Assembly (NCBI RefSeq): GCF_003626595.1
Contig: NZ_RBAK01000009.1
Span: forward strand, 124,001 to 188,000
Reading direction: 5' to 3'
Source of the DNA: Micromonospora endolithica
GTDB lineage: Bacteria; Actinomycetota; Actinomycetes; Mycobacteriales; Micromonosporaceae
DNA: 64,000 nucleotides
Shown here: in pieces, positions 23,600-32,927 of the stretch
Layout of the letters: the number at the start of each line of letters is the position of its first letter
Position numbering within the stretch: position 1 is the stretch's first letter
Program-made: the position numbers and the translations under genes
The notes under the pieces: generated by a model
Database searches by the model: none
What the model was told of the DNA's origin: nothing
Seen by the model: the letters and a program-made list of their open reading frames with translations, nothing else

Positions 23600-25309
23600 T
23601 CAGCGGCAGCCGCAGGTGGCCAGGGCGGCGGTGACGCGGTCGAGGGCGGCGCGGGCGGCGGTCAGCCCGTCCGGGGGCACGTCGTCGGTGAGTACGGCGA
23701 AGCTCAGCAGCCGGCCGTCGGCGGTGCTGACCAGGCCGGCGATGGCGTGTACGCGGGTCAGCGTCCCGGTCTTGGCGCGGACCTGTCCGGCGGCGACACC
23801 GGCCGGACCGGCGAACCGGTCCGTGAGGGTGCCGGACCAGGCGGCCACCGGCAGCCCGCCGAAGATCGCCGCCAACTCGGGGCGGGTGCCGTCACCGGCC
23901 AGGGTGATCAGGTCGGTGAGCAGGGACGGGCTGATCCGGTTGCTGCGGGACAGGCCGCTGCCGTCGGCCAGGGACATCTCGTCGGCCGGCAGCCCCAGTT
24001 CGGCGACGACCGCATCCATCGCCTTCGCACCTCCGGCGAACGACGCGGCCTCGCCCCGGGCCAGCGCGACCTGACGGGCCAGCGCCTCCGCGACCAGGTT
24101 GTCGCTGTCGCTGATCATGATGTCGACCAGCCGGACCATCGGCAGGGACGACACGACCCCCAACTGGGTGCCCGGGGCTCCGGCGGCGGCACCGGCGCCA
24201 GCGGCGGGCGCCCTCCCGGTGGTGACCCGGTCGGCCGGGACGCCGAGCAGCCGGGCGAACGATCTTCCGGCGGCCACGTCGGGCTTGGCCACCCGGTCGG
24301 CGCCGTGGTTGCCGTTGTCGTGGTCCTTCTTCGCCTGCGGCACGTCGCTGCGCGCGCCGTCGGTCATCAGGGCGGTCACCGCCCCGCCGTACCCGCCGTC
24401 GGGAATGTCGGAGTCCCAGCCCGGCTCGTGGACCGGGCCCGAGTAGAGCGTGGAGTCGACCACCACCTTCGTCGGCGCCGTACCGCCGAGGGCCTTCTTC
24501 ACCTGCGCGGCGAGGTCGTCCAGCCGGGCCGCGCCGGGGTAGAAGCCCTTCCGGTCCACCGCGAGGGTGGGGTCGCCGCCGCCGACGAGCACCACCTCGC
24601 CGGGGGCGGCGCCGGCGACCGCGCGGGTGGGGATGCGGTACCCGGGGCCCCGCGCGGCGAGGACCGTCACGGCGGTGACCAGCTTCGTCACCGAGGCGGG
24701 CACGGTGCCGTCGTCCTCGCCCCGGCCGTACAGCGGTCGGCCGGTGGCCACGTCGGCGACCGAGACGTTGACCCGGTCACCGAGGGCGGACACCCCGACC
24801 AGGGGGGCGAGCGCCGCGCGTACCCCCGCGGTGGTGGGCAGCGGCGCGTTCGCGTCGGCGGCGGCCAGGACCGGTACGGGCGCCGGCTCCGGCGGTCGTG
24901 CGGCGGCCGACGGCGCGGCCGGTTCGTCGCCCAGCCACTGCCCGACCGGACCGGGCCGGACCACGGCCAGTCCGACGGCCGCGAGGACGAGCACCAGCAC
25001 GGTGGCCAGCGCCACCGGCAGCAGGCGACGCCGACGGCCCGGGGCGGTCGGTGGCGACGGTGGTGCGGAGACCGGCGGCGGGCCGGCGGCCGGGCGCGCC
25101 GCGGCGGCGGCCCAGAGGTCCACCGGTGCGGGTCGGCCGTCGCCGCCCGGCGCGGTGCCGGCCGGGGTCACGTCGGCGGTCCCGGAACCCCGCCGGGCAG
25201 GGTGGGCGTCGGGCACCGGCACCCGTCCGGTGAACCCGCCGGAAGCAGATCCGCCGGGCGGCCGTCCAGCACCGCCGTCCGGCCGGTAGTGTGAATCTTC
25301 CCTCCCCAC
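23600..25309 (-). CDS. dacB: D-alanyl-D-alanine carboxypeptidase / PBP4-type endopeptidase
   Basis: A class C (PBP4/DacB) penicillin-binding protein that trims peptide stems of peptidoglycan outside the membrane. The 569-residue protein begins with about 93 Pro/Ala-rich cytoplasmic residues, then a membrane helix at about 97-116. The catalytic domain has SxxK in PASVTKL, SxN in SDSDNLV, and KTGT in RAKTGTLT, with the long PBP4 insert between the first two. The C-terminus ends in a short Cys-Gly-Cys-Arg tail. The GTG start is 5 nt after AGGAGG. It diverges from ppa, an arrangement common in actinobacteria. Confidence 0.92.
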   Translation of the reverse strand: MGREDSHYRPDGGAGRPPGGSASGGFTGRVPVPDAHPARRGSGTADVTPAGTAPGGDGRPAPVDLWAAAAARPAAGPPPVSAPPSPPTAPGRRRRLLPVALATVLVLVLAAVGLAVVRPGPVGQWLGDEPAAPSAAARPPEPAPVPVLAAADANAPLPTTAGVRAALAPLVGVSALGDRVNVSVADVATGRPLYGRGEDDGTVPASVTKLVTAVTVLAARGPGYRIPTRAVAGAAPGEVVLVGGGDPTLAVDRKGFYPGAARLDDLAAQVKKALGGTAPTKVVVDSTLYSGPVHEPGWDSDIPDGGYGGAVTALMTDGARSDVPQAKKDHDNGNHGADRVAKPDVAAGRSFARLLGVPADRVTTGRAPAAGAGAAAGAPGTQLGVVSSLPMVRLVDIMISDSDNLVAEALARQVALARGEAASFAGGAKAMDAVVAELGLPADEMSLADGSGLSRSNRISPSLLTDLITLAGDGTRPELAAIFGGLPVAAWSGTLTDRFAGPAGVAAGQVRAKTGTLTRVHAIAGLVSTADGRLLSFAVLTDDVPPDGLTAARAALDRVTAALATCGCR

Positions 25310-25465
25310 GGCCCCCTCCTCCCCCCGCGAAAATCTGCTTGGGTGACACTACTTCGGTCCGAACACTATGCGGCGGCCGGAGCCGACGGGTGGCATTGAC
25401 CTGTCCGGGGAGCGGCGAGCCGCTGGTCACCGTGGGCCAGCGTGGGCAAACGAGGGAGCGTGCAG

Positions 25466-25972
25466 ATGGATTTCGACGTGACGGTTGAGATCCCCAAGGG
25501 TCACCGCAACAAGTACGAGGTGGACCACGCGACCGGCCGGATCCGGCTGGACCGCACCCTCTTCACGTCCACGCAGTACCCGGCGGACTACGGCTTCATC
25601 GAGGGCACCCTGGGCGAGGACGGCGACCCGCTGGACGCGCTGGTGCTGGTCCCCGAGCCGACCTTCCCGGGCTGCCTGATCCGGTGCCGCACGATCGGCA
25701 TGTTCCGGATGACCGACGAGAAGGGCGGCGACGACAAGGTCCTCTGCGTGCCCTACGAGGACCCGCGTCAGGAGCACCTGCGCGACATCCACCACCTCGG
25801 CGAGTTCGACCGCCTGGAGATCCAGCACTTCTTCGAGGTCTACAAGGACCTGGAGCCGGGCAAGTCGGTCGAGGGCGCGACCTGGGTCGGTCGCCAGGAG
25901 GCCGAGACCGAGATCGTCGCGTCGTACCGGCGGGCTCGGGAGGCCGAGGCGCGCGGCGAGTCCACCCACTGA
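25466..25972 (+). CDS. ppa: inorganic pyrophosphatase
   Basis: A soluble family I pyrophosphatase, hydrolysing PPi to drive biosynthetic reactions. The 168-residue length is standard. It contains EIPKGHRNKYEVDHATG, YPADYGFIEGTLGEDGDPLD with the metal-binding Asp cluster (DxDPxD), and the HFFEVYKDLEPGK segment. The ATG at 25466 follows a GAGGGAG Shine-Dalgarno. It diverges from dacB over 156 nt and converges on eccD. Confidence 0.97.
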   Translation: MDFDVTVEIPKGHRNKYEVDHATGRIRLDRTLFTSTQYPADYGFIEGTLGEDGDPLDALVLVPEPTFPGCLIRCRTIGMFRMTDEKGGDDKVLCVPYEDPRQEHLRDIHHLGEFDRLEIQHFFEVYKDLEPGKSVEGATWVGRQEAETEIVASYRRAREAEARGESTH

Positions 25973-25987
25973 CACCACGACGTCCGA

Positions 25988-26002
25988 CCGCCCGGGGGGC
26001 GG
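25988..26002. terminator. short GC hairpin between convergent ppa and eccD
   Basis: CCGCCC and GGGCGG form a 6-bp stem around GGG in the 31-nt space between the two convergent stops, so it could serve both directions. It has no T-tract. Confidence 0.4.
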
Positions 26003-26003
26003 C

Positions 26004-27404
26004 TCAGCCGAGCAACCCCCGGGCCTTGTCGTACAGGTCGAGCACCGCGCAGGCGACCGGCACCACGGAGACCACCAGCGCGGTGTCGGTGAGGTCGGCG
26101 ATCCGGCCGACGTACGGGGAGACCGGCCGGCGGGCGTACGTGGTGCCGGCGACCACGGCCACCAGGGCCAGCGCCAGCCCGCCCAGGACCAGCACGAGCA
26201 GACCGGTCGGGCCGGCACGGTCGGCCAGCACCGCGCCGAGGACGGCGTACCCGGTCAGGCCGGCGACCACGGTCGGCACCCGGTGCCGGACCGCCACGAA
26301 GAGCCGGGACCGCAGCAGCAGGACCGCGCCGGCGACCGCCACCAGCAGCCGGCCGGCGGTGCCCCCGGACAGCCCGAGCACCACGGCGGCGCCGACGGTC
26401 AGCGCGGCGTGGCCGAGGAGCATGCCGGTGAGCATCTCCTCGGTGCGGGCGACCGCGGCGTAGACCCGGTCGGAGTCCGGCAGGTCGCGGGCCCGGTCCG
26501 GTCCGCCGGGCTCCCCGCTGGGCAGCGTGATCGGCGGCAGCGGCACCTTGCCGAGTCGGATGGCCAGCAACGGGATCGCCCCCACCGCGAAAACCAGCAC
26601 GGTGAGCAGGACCGCTGCCGTGCCGGCCGGCGCGAGCACCAGGCCGCCGAGCGCGGCGACCGCGCCGCAGAACCCGGCCACCACGCCGGCCACGAACACC
26701 CGCAGCCGGGTGGCGACGCCGACCAGGAGAAGCACCGAGACGAGCAGCAACGCCACCGTGCCGGCCAGCAGCTCGGGCGCGCCGATCCAGCGCAGCCCGG
26801 CCAGCGGGCCGACCGGGTCACCGGAGCTGACCGCGAGGGCTCCGGCCGCCGCCGCGTAGGGCAGGGCGTACCCGCCGAGGGTGGCACCGGCCGCACCGTC
26901 CCCGTACCCCCGGGAGGCCACCACCCCGGCGAGGGCGAGCAGCAGGGCGACCACCGCGGCGGCCGGCGCACCGCCGGTGTGCGCGGGCCCGCCGGCCAGG
27001 ACGGCGCACAGGCCCACACCCAGCGGTACGGCGGCGCCGGCCAGGGCCGTGGTCCGGGTGGCGGTGGGTGACCAGGCACCGCCGCGCCGGCGGGCGCCGT
27101 CGGCGATCGCCTCGACCACGTCGTCGTACTCCAGCTCGGGCCACTGCGCGCGGGCCGGCACCAGGTGCAGCACCTCGCCGTCGCGGACGCCCTGGGGAAG
27201 CAGCGCCTGGGCGGTGGCGAGCACCGCGCCGTCGGTCCGGCGCAGCACCCACCCGCCGTGTCGTTCACCGTCGTCGGCGAGACCCTCGCCGGCGTGCCGG
27301 AGCACCTCGGGCAGCAGCTCGGCCAGGGGAACCTGCTCGGGAAGAGCGACGTCCACCCGCCGTTGCGGGCCGCTGATGGTGACCCGGGCCAGCCCGATCG
27401 TCAT
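26004..27404 (-). CDS. eccD: type VII secretion integral membrane protein EccD
   Basis: EccD forms most of the membrane pore of ESX/type VII secretion. The 466-residue protein starts with a ubiquitin-like YukD domain (about residues 1-80: LARVTISGPQRRVDVALPEQ). After a charged linker, about eleven membrane helices fill residues 120-460, which is the EccD signature layout. ATG 27404 lies 7 nt after GGAGG. It diverges from eccC across 101 nt instead of sharing an operon with it, and there is no eccB or eccE nearby. Identification is by architecture and by the adjacent eccC and mycP. Confidence 0.87.
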   Translation of the reverse strand: MTIGLARVTISGPQRRVDVALPEQVPLAELLPEVLRHAGEGLADDGERHGGWVLRRTDGAVLATAQALLPQGVRDGEVLHLVPARAQWPELEYDDVVEAIADGARRRGGAWSPTATRTTALAGAAVPLGVGLCAVLAGGPAHTGGAPAAAVVALLLALAGVVASRGYGDGAAGATLGGYALPYAAAAGALAVSSGDPVGPLAGLRWIGAPELLAGTVALLLVSVLLLVGVATRLRVFVAGVVAGFCGAVAALGGLVLAPAGTAAVLLTVLVFAVGAIPLLAIRLGKVPLPPITLPSGEPGGPDRARDLPDSDRVYAAVARTEEMLTGMLLGHAALTVGAAVVLGLSGGTAGRLLVAVAGAVLLLRSRLFVAVRHRVPTVVAGLTGYAVLGAVLADRAGPTGLLVLVLGGLALALVAVVAGTTYARRPVSPYVGRIADLTDTALVVSVVPVACAVLDLYDKARGLLG

Positions 27405-27427
27405 CGACCGACCTCCATATCGAGCGG

Positions 27428-27464
27428 GGTAGGTGGGTATCCGGACGACAGGACTTTACCTACC
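27428..27464. promoter_or_regulatory. inverted repeat in the eccD-eccC divergent promoter
   Basis: GGTAGGT (27428-27434) and ACCTACC (27458-27464) are exact 7-bp inverted repeats 23 nt apart, in the space between the divergent eccD and eccC starts. The position suits an operator or a pair of half-sites that could co-regulate both genes. Confidence 0.35.
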
Positions 27465-27505
27465 ATGAGCCAGGCTCGGGTTACTGAGCGCTGTCGGGAG
27501 GTCGA

Positions 27506-30500
27506 GTGTCCACTGTCGTGATCAGGCGACCGCCGCGCCGGCCGGCACCGGAGATACCGGTCGGCGAGCTGCCGGTGGAGGCGCCGCCGGAGATCCCGCC
27601 GGTCACCGGCGGGCGCTGGCACCAGATGTTGATGGTGCTGCCGATGCTCGGCGGCACGGTGGCGATGGCGATGATGTTCGGCCGGGGCGGCGGGGCCTAC
27701 TCCTACGTCGTCGGTGGGATGTTCGGGCTCTCCTCGCTGGCGATGCTGTTCACCTCCTGGGGCAGCGCCTCGGGCACCCCGAAGAAGTCCGAGATGATGG
27801 CCGCCCGCCGGGAATACCTGCGGCACCTCACCGGGCTGCGCCGGCGGGTCCGGGAGACCGCCGGCCGGCAGCGCGCCGGGCTGTACTACCGGCACCCGGA
27901 CCCGGGCCGGCTCTGGTCGACCGTGGACAGCCACCGGGTGTGGGAACGCCGCCCGAACGACCCCGACTTCGCCGTCGTCCGGGTCGGCGTCGGCCCGCAG
28001 ACCCTGGCCACCCCGCTGGTCCCGCCGGTCACCCGCCCGCTGGAGGAGCTGGAGCCGATGACCGCCGGGGCGCTGCGCCGCTTCCTGGACGCGTACTCGG
28101 TCGTGCCCGACCTGCCGGTGGCGCTGTCCCTGCGCAGCTTCGCCCGGGTCTTCGTCCGGGACGCGACGCCCGGCACCGGCTCGACCGCCGCCCAGGCGTT
28201 GGCCCGCGCGATACTCACCCAGCTGGCCGTCTTCCACGCCCCGGACGAGCTGCTCGTCGCGGTCTGCGCCGGGCCGGAACGGCGGGCCGCCTGGGAGTGG
28301 GCCAAGTGGCTGCCGCACGCCCACCACCCGGTCCGCGCCGACGCGCTGGGGCCGGTACGGCTGGTCACCAGTTCCGTCACCGAGCTGGAGCGGCTGCTGG
28401 ACGAGGTCCTGGCCAGCCGGTCCCGGTTCAGTCCGGCCGGACCGGCCACCGACGGTCCCCACGTGGTGGTGGTGCTCGACGGCGGCGACCTGACCGGCGC
28501 CACCGACCTGACCGGGGAGAGCGGCATCGACGCGGTCACCGTCCTCGACCTGGACACCCCGCCCCCGCGACTGCTCGACCGTTTCGCCCTGCTGCTGGAA
28601 CTGCGGCACGGCCGGCTGCACTCGCACTCCGCCGAGGGACACGCCGAGGTCGGTACGCCGGACCAGCTCGACGTCGCCGACGCGGAGGCCGTCGCCCGGC
28701 GACTCGCCCCGCTGCGGCTGGCCGCCACCGGACCCGGGATCGACGCGGCCCCGGGCGCCGACCTCGGCCTGCCCGAGCTGCTCGGCATCGGCGACCCGGA
28801 GAGCTTCACCGCGGAGCAGGGCTGGCTGCCCCGACCGCCCCGCGAGCGGCTCCGGGTACCGATCGGGGTGGGCACCGACGGCGGCGCCATCGAGCTGGAC
28901 CTCAAGGAGTCCGCGCAGGACGGGATGGGTCCGCACGGCCTGCTCATCGGCGCCACCGGCTCGGGCAAGTCCGAGCTGCTCCGTACGCTGATCCTCGGGC
29001 TGGCCGCCACGCACAGCTCGGAGCAGCTCAACGTGGTGCTCGTCGACTTCAAGGGCGGGGCGACGTTCGCCTCCTTCGACCGGCTGCCGCACACCGCCGC
29101 GGTGATCACCAACCTGGCCGACGCGCTGCCGCTGGTGGACCGGATGGTCGACGCGATCAACGGGGAGCTGGTCCGCCGCCAGGAGCTGCTCCGCCGGGCC
29201 GGCAACTTCGCCAGCGTGCGGGACTACGAGCGGGCCCGGGCCGCCGGCACCCCGCTCGCCCCACTGCCGTCGCTGCTGATCGTCTGTGACGAGTTCTCCG
29301 AGCTGCTGTCCGCCAAGCCGGACTTCATCGACCTCTTCGTCCAGATCGGCCGGTTGGGCCGCTCGCTCGGCGTGCACCTGCTGCTGGCCAGCCAGCGCCT
29401 GGAGGAGGGCCGGCTCCGTGGACTGGACACCCACCTGTCGTACCGGATCGGGCTGCGGACCTTCTCGGCGCTGGAGTCCCGGACGGTGCTCGGGGTGCCC
29501 GACGCGCACGAGCTGCCCCGCTCCCCGGGGCACGGCTACCTGCGCTTCGGCACCGAGCCGCTGGTGCGCTTCCGGGCCGCGTACGTCTCCGGGGTGGTCC
29601 GCCGGCGCGGCGTGGCACCGGGCACCGGCGAGACCGGGGCACCACGGCTGCTCACCTTCACCACCCATCACGTGCCGGTGCCGGAACCGGTCGGGCCGCC
29701 GGCCCTCCCGCCGGCCGACGAGGACGGTGGCACCAGCCTGCTGGACCTGCTGATCGGCCGGCTGGCCGGCCAGGGACCGCCGGCACACCAGGTGTGGCTG
29801 CCACCGCTCGGCCCGGCACCGGCGCTGGACGAGCTGCTCGGCCCGGTCCGGGTCGACCCGGCGCGTGGCCTCTGCTTCGGCAACCCTGAGCTGCACGGCG
29901 CGCTCGGCGTGCCGGTGGCGGTGGTGGACAAGCCCTTCGAGCAGCGGCGGGACCTGCTCTGGCTGGCGCTGGACGGCGCCGCCGGGCACGTGGCCGTGGT
30001 GGGCGGGCCGCAGAGCGGCAAGTCGACCGCGCTGCGCACGCTGGTCTGCGCGCTGGCACTCACCCACACGCCGACCGAGGTACAGGTCTACTGCCTGGAC
30101 TTCGGCGGCGGCGGACTGGCCGTGCTGCGCGACCTGCCGCACGTCGGCGGGGTCACCGGCCGCACCGACCCGACGGCGGTCCGGCGTACGGTCGGTGAGG
30201 TCGCCACCCTGCTGGCCGACCGGGAACGCCGCTTCGCCGAGTTGGGCGTGGAGTCGATGGCCGCGTGGCGGCAGCGCCGCGCCGCCGGTGCCCGGCAGCC
30301 GGCCGACGACCCGTTCGGCGACGTGTTCCTCGTGGTGGACGGCTGGGCCACGCTGCGCGGCGAGTACGACGACCTGGAACCGCTGATCACCGACCTGGCC
30401 ACCCGGGGGCTGTCCTACGGGGTGCACGTGGTGGCCACCGCGGTGCGCTGGCTGGACTTCCGGCCGGCGATCCGGGACCTGTTCGGCTCCCGGCTGGAGC

Positions 30501-31453
30501 TGCGCCTCGGTGAGCCGTCGGACTCGCTGGTCGCCCGGCGGGCCGCCGCGAACGTGCCGGAGAAGACACCCGGCCGGGGCGTCACGGCGGAGAGCCTGCA
30601 CTTCCTCACCGCGCTGCCGCAGCTCGCCGGCTCCGGCGGGGACACCGCCGACCTCGTCAAGCAGGCCGCCGGGGGCTGGCCGGGGCCGACCGCCCCACCG
30701 GTGCGCCTGCTGCCGCCGGTCCTGCCGTACGCCGACCTGGACCTGACCGCGACGACCGGCCTGCGCCTGCCGGTCGGCATCGCCGAGGCCGACCTGCGCC
30801 CGGTGTTCCTGGACTTCGCCACCGAGCCGCACTTCGTGGTGTTCGGTGACGCGGAGTGCGGCAAGTCGTCGTTCCTGCGCGCGCTGGCCACCTCCATCGT
30901 CACCCGGTTCACTCCGGTTCGGGCCCGGGTGATCCTGGTCGACTACCGGCGCAGCCTGATGGACACGATCACCACCGACCACCTGATCGGGTACGGCACC
31001 GCCGCCGCGCACACCACCGACCTGATCGAGTCGGCCGCCGGCTATCTCCAGGGGCGCCTGCCCGGTCCGGAGGTCACCCCGGCGCAGCTACGGGAACGGT
31101 CCTGGTGGACCGGTCCCGAACTGTTCGTGCTGGTCGACGACTACGACCTGGTCGCCAGCGGCCCGGCCAACCCGCTGCGGGCGCTGGAGGAGCACCTCCC
31201 GCACGCCCGGGACGTCGGGCTGCACCTGGTGCTCGCCCGGCGGTCCGGCGGTGCCGGGCGGGCCCAGTACGAGCCGATCGTGCAACGGCTGCGGGAGCTG
31301 TCGACAGCCGGGCTGGTGATGGCGGGCAGCCCGGACGAGGGAGCACTGGTCGGTCCGGTCCGCCCGGGCCCACTGCCGCCGGGGCGGGGTCGACTGGTCA
31401 CACGGCGTGAGGGCGTACGCCTCGTGCAGCTGGCCCATCTGCCGCCAGTGTGA
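27506..31453 (+). CDS. eccC: type VII secretion ATPase EccC (three FtsK/SpoIIIE domains)
   Basis: EccC recognises and drives export of WXG100-type substrates at the inner membrane. The 1315-residue protein has two helices near residues 44-60 and 67-85, then three ATPase domains. Their P-loops are GATGSGKSELL (about 480), GGPQSGKSTAL (about 832) and GDAECGKSSFL (about 1114), all with the invariant lysine. Domain 1 has the Walker B-type LLIVCDEFSELL. It is fused, whereas mycobacterial ESX systems often split EccCa and EccCb. The GTG start is 4 nt after GGGAGG. mycP follows 74 nt downstream. Confidence 0.93.
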   Translation: MSTVVIRRPPRRPAPEIPVGELPVEAPPEIPPVTGGRWHQMLMVLPMLGGTVAMAMMFGRGGGAYSYVVGGMFGLSSLAMLFTSWGSASGTPKKSEMMAARREYLRHLTGLRRRVRETAGRQRAGLYYRHPDPGRLWSTVDSHRVWERRPNDPDFAVVRVGVGPQTLATPLVPPVTRPLEELEPMTAGALRRFLDAYSVVPDLPVALSLRSFARVFVRDATPGTGSTAAQALARAILTQLAVFHAPDELLVAVCAGPERRAAWEWAKWLPHAHHPVRADALGPVRLVTSSVTELERLLDEVLASRSRFSPAGPATDGPHVVVVLDGGDLTGATDLTGESGIDAVTVLDLDTPPPRLLDRFALLLELRHGRLHSHSAEGHAEVGTPDQLDVADAEAVARRLAPLRLAATGPGIDAAPGADLGLPELLGIGDPESFTAEQGWLPRPPRERLRVPIGVGTDGGAIELDLKESAQDGMGPHGLLIGATGSGKSELLRTLILGLAATHSSEQLNVVLVDFKGGATFASFDRLPHTAAVITNLADALPLVDRMVDAINGELVRRQELLRRAGNFASVRDYERARAAGTPLAPLPSLLIVCDEFSELLSAKPDFIDLFVQIGRLGRSLGVHLLLASQRLEEGRLRGLDTHLSYRIGLRTFSALESRTVLGVPDAHELPRSPGHGYLRFGTEPLVRFRAAYVSGVVRRRGVAPGTGETGAPRLLTFTTHHVPVPEPVGPPALPPADEDGGTSLLDLLIGRLAGQGPPAHQVWLPPLGPAPALDELLGPVRVDPARGLCFGNPELHGALGVPVAVVDKPFEQRRDLLWLALDGAAGHVAVVGGPQSGKSTALRTLVCALALTHTPTEVQVYCLDFGGGGLAVLRDLPHVGGVTGRTDPTAVRRTVGEVATLLADRERRFAELGVESMAAWRQRRAAGARQPADDPFGDVFLVVDGWATLRGEYDDLEPLITDLATRGLSYGVHVVATAVRWLDFRPAIRDLFGSRLELRLGEPSDSLVARRAAANVPEKTPGRGVTAESLHFLTALPQLAGSGGDTADLVKQAAGGWPGPTAPPVRLLPPVLPYADLDLTATTGLRLPVGIAEADLRPVFLDFATEPHFVVFGDAECGKSSFLRALATSIVTRFTPVRARVILVDYRRSLMDTITTDHLIGYGTAAAHTTDLIESAAGYLQGRLPGPEVTPAQLRERSWWTGPELFVLVDDYDLVASGPANPLRALEEHLPHARDVGLHLVLARRSGGAGRAQYEPIVQRLRELSTAGLVMAGSPDEGALVGPVRPGPLPPGRGRLVTRREGVRLVQLAHLPPV

Positions 31454-31527
31454 CCGGTGTTCCGCGAACGCCCCGCTGGGCGGTCCGGAACCGGTAATCT
31501 CCCATCGTCGGTTTTCTGTCGTGACGA

Positions 31528-32874
31528 ATGGCTGGGAATGTGACCAGGGTGCGGCACAGCGCTCCGCCGATGGCTCGACGGTTCGCCGTCCGGGCGCTGA
31601 TCGGCGTGGCGGCCACCGTGGTGTCGGTGGCCGGTGCGGGTGCCCCGGCAGCCGCGGCCCCGGCAGCCGCCACCCCACCGGCCGTGGAGCAGGTCGCCGC
31701 CGGGGGGTTCGCCGCGGCGCCGGACGGCCGGGACCGCCCGGACCAGGTCCGCGACGAACAGTGGCAGATCGACGAGTTGCGGGCGGAGACGGCCTGGCGC
31801 ACCTCGACGGGAGCCGGCGTGATCGTCGCGGTGATCGACTCCGGGGTGGACGGGAGTCACCCGGACCTGGCCGGGCAGGTGCTGCCCGGTCTCGACCTGG
31901 TCTCCCCCGAGGGCACCACCGACGTCGACCCGGTCGGGCACGGCACCACGGTGGCCGGGCTGATCGCCGGACGCAACGACGACAAGCGCGGCGTGGTCGG
32001 GCTGGCGCCCGACGCCCGGATCCTGCCGGTCCGGGTCCTCGACGCGGCCAACCGCTACGACGACGCCCTGATCGTCGCCAAGGGCGTGCGCTGGGCCGTG
32101 GACCACGGCGCCCGCGTGATCAACCTTTCGCTGGGCGGCAGCAGCGACAGCCCGGCGCTGGCCGCCGCCCTGGACTACGCCTTCGCCCGGGACGTCGTGG
32201 TGGTCGCCTGCACCGGCAACGTGGCGACCTCGTCCGACAAGAGGGTGTGGTACCCGGCCCGGGAGCCGGGCGTGGTCGCGGTATCCGGCCTGGAACGGGC
32301 CAGCGACAACCTGTGGTCCGGCGCGATCACCGGTCGCGCGACGGTGCTCACCGCCCCCGCCACCGGCCTGGTCGGGGCGCGCCCGAAGGACGGGTACTGG
32401 CGGGTGCAAGGCACCAGCTTCGCCGCGCCGCTGGTGGCCGCGACCGCCGCGTTGATCCGGGCCCGTTACCCGCAGATGCCCGCCGGTGACGTGGTCAACC
32501 GGCTGCTCAGCACCGCCCGCGACATCGGTCCCACCGGTCGCGACGACCGCTACGGGTACGGCCTGGTCGACCCGGTGGCGGCACTGGACGGCGAGGTGCC
32601 GTCGGTCGGCCGGAACCCGTTGGACGACCAGACCTCCCCGGGCGTGATCGGGTTCGGCCCGGCACCGGGCTCGGGCCAGGCCGAGGGAGCCGGCGCCGAC
32701 CGGGACGGGTTGGGCCTGACCGCCCCCCGGCAGCAGACCCGGTGGTCGGCGCAGCCGGCCGGGGCCGAGGACGCGGCCGGCCCGGCACGTTTCTGGACCG
32801 GGATCGCGGTACTGGTGGCGCTGCTGACCGGTGCCGCGCTGGTGGTACGCCGGTTCCGCCTGTGGAATCGCTGA
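31528..32874 (+). CDS. mycP: type VII secretion-associated serine protease (mycosin)
   Basis: MycP is a membrane-anchored subtilase that stabilises the type VII complex and can cleave substrates. The 448-residue protein has an export signal (about 15-45), catalytic Asp in VIDSGVDG near 103, His in PVGHGTTVAGL near 137, the oxyanion Asn in ACTGN, and Ser in GTSFAAPLVA near 297. A C-terminal membrane helix at about 423-442 is followed by basic RRFRLWNR, the standard mycosin plan. ATG 31528 is taken as start; ATG 31573, immediately before RRFAVRALIG, would give a more typical signal peptide. Confidence 0.93.
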   Translation: MAGNVTRVRHSAPPMARRFAVRALIGVAATVVSVAGAGAPAAAAPAAATPPAVEQVAAGGFAAAPDGRDRPDQVRDEQWQIDELRAETAWRTSTGAGVIVAVIDSGVDGSHPDLAGQVLPGLDLVSPEGTTDVDPVGHGTTVAGLIAGRNDDKRGVVGLAPDARILPVRVLDAANRYDDALIVAKGVRWAVDHGARVINLSLGGSSDSPALAAALDYAFARDVVVVACTGNVATSSDKRVWYPAREPGVVAVSGLERASDNLWSGAITGRATVLTAPATGLVGARPKDGYWRVQGTSFAAPLVAATAALIRARYPQMPAGDVVNRLLSTARDIGPTGRDDRYGYGLVDPVAALDGEVPSVGRNPLDDQTSPGVIGFGPAPGSGQAEGAGADRDGLGLTAPRQQTRWSAQPAGAEDAAGPARFWTGIAVLVALLTGAALVVRRFRLWNR

Positions 32875-32927
32875 GGGTTTCCCGGGTCCGGGTCTGATCC
32901 GGCCCCGGCGGGGGTAGAACGGCTGGC

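Noticed and set aside
22283..25294. A 1003-codon plus-strand frame across tilS, the protease and dacB
   Set aside because: It runs antisense through three recognisable genes and crosses their boundaries; composition is typical of shadow frames.
27401..31012. A 1203-codon open frame on the minus strand opposite eccC
   Set aside because: It is the antisense of a gene with clear Walker motifs. Its Gly/Arg/Gln-rich translation has no recognisable domain and reflects high third-position GC.
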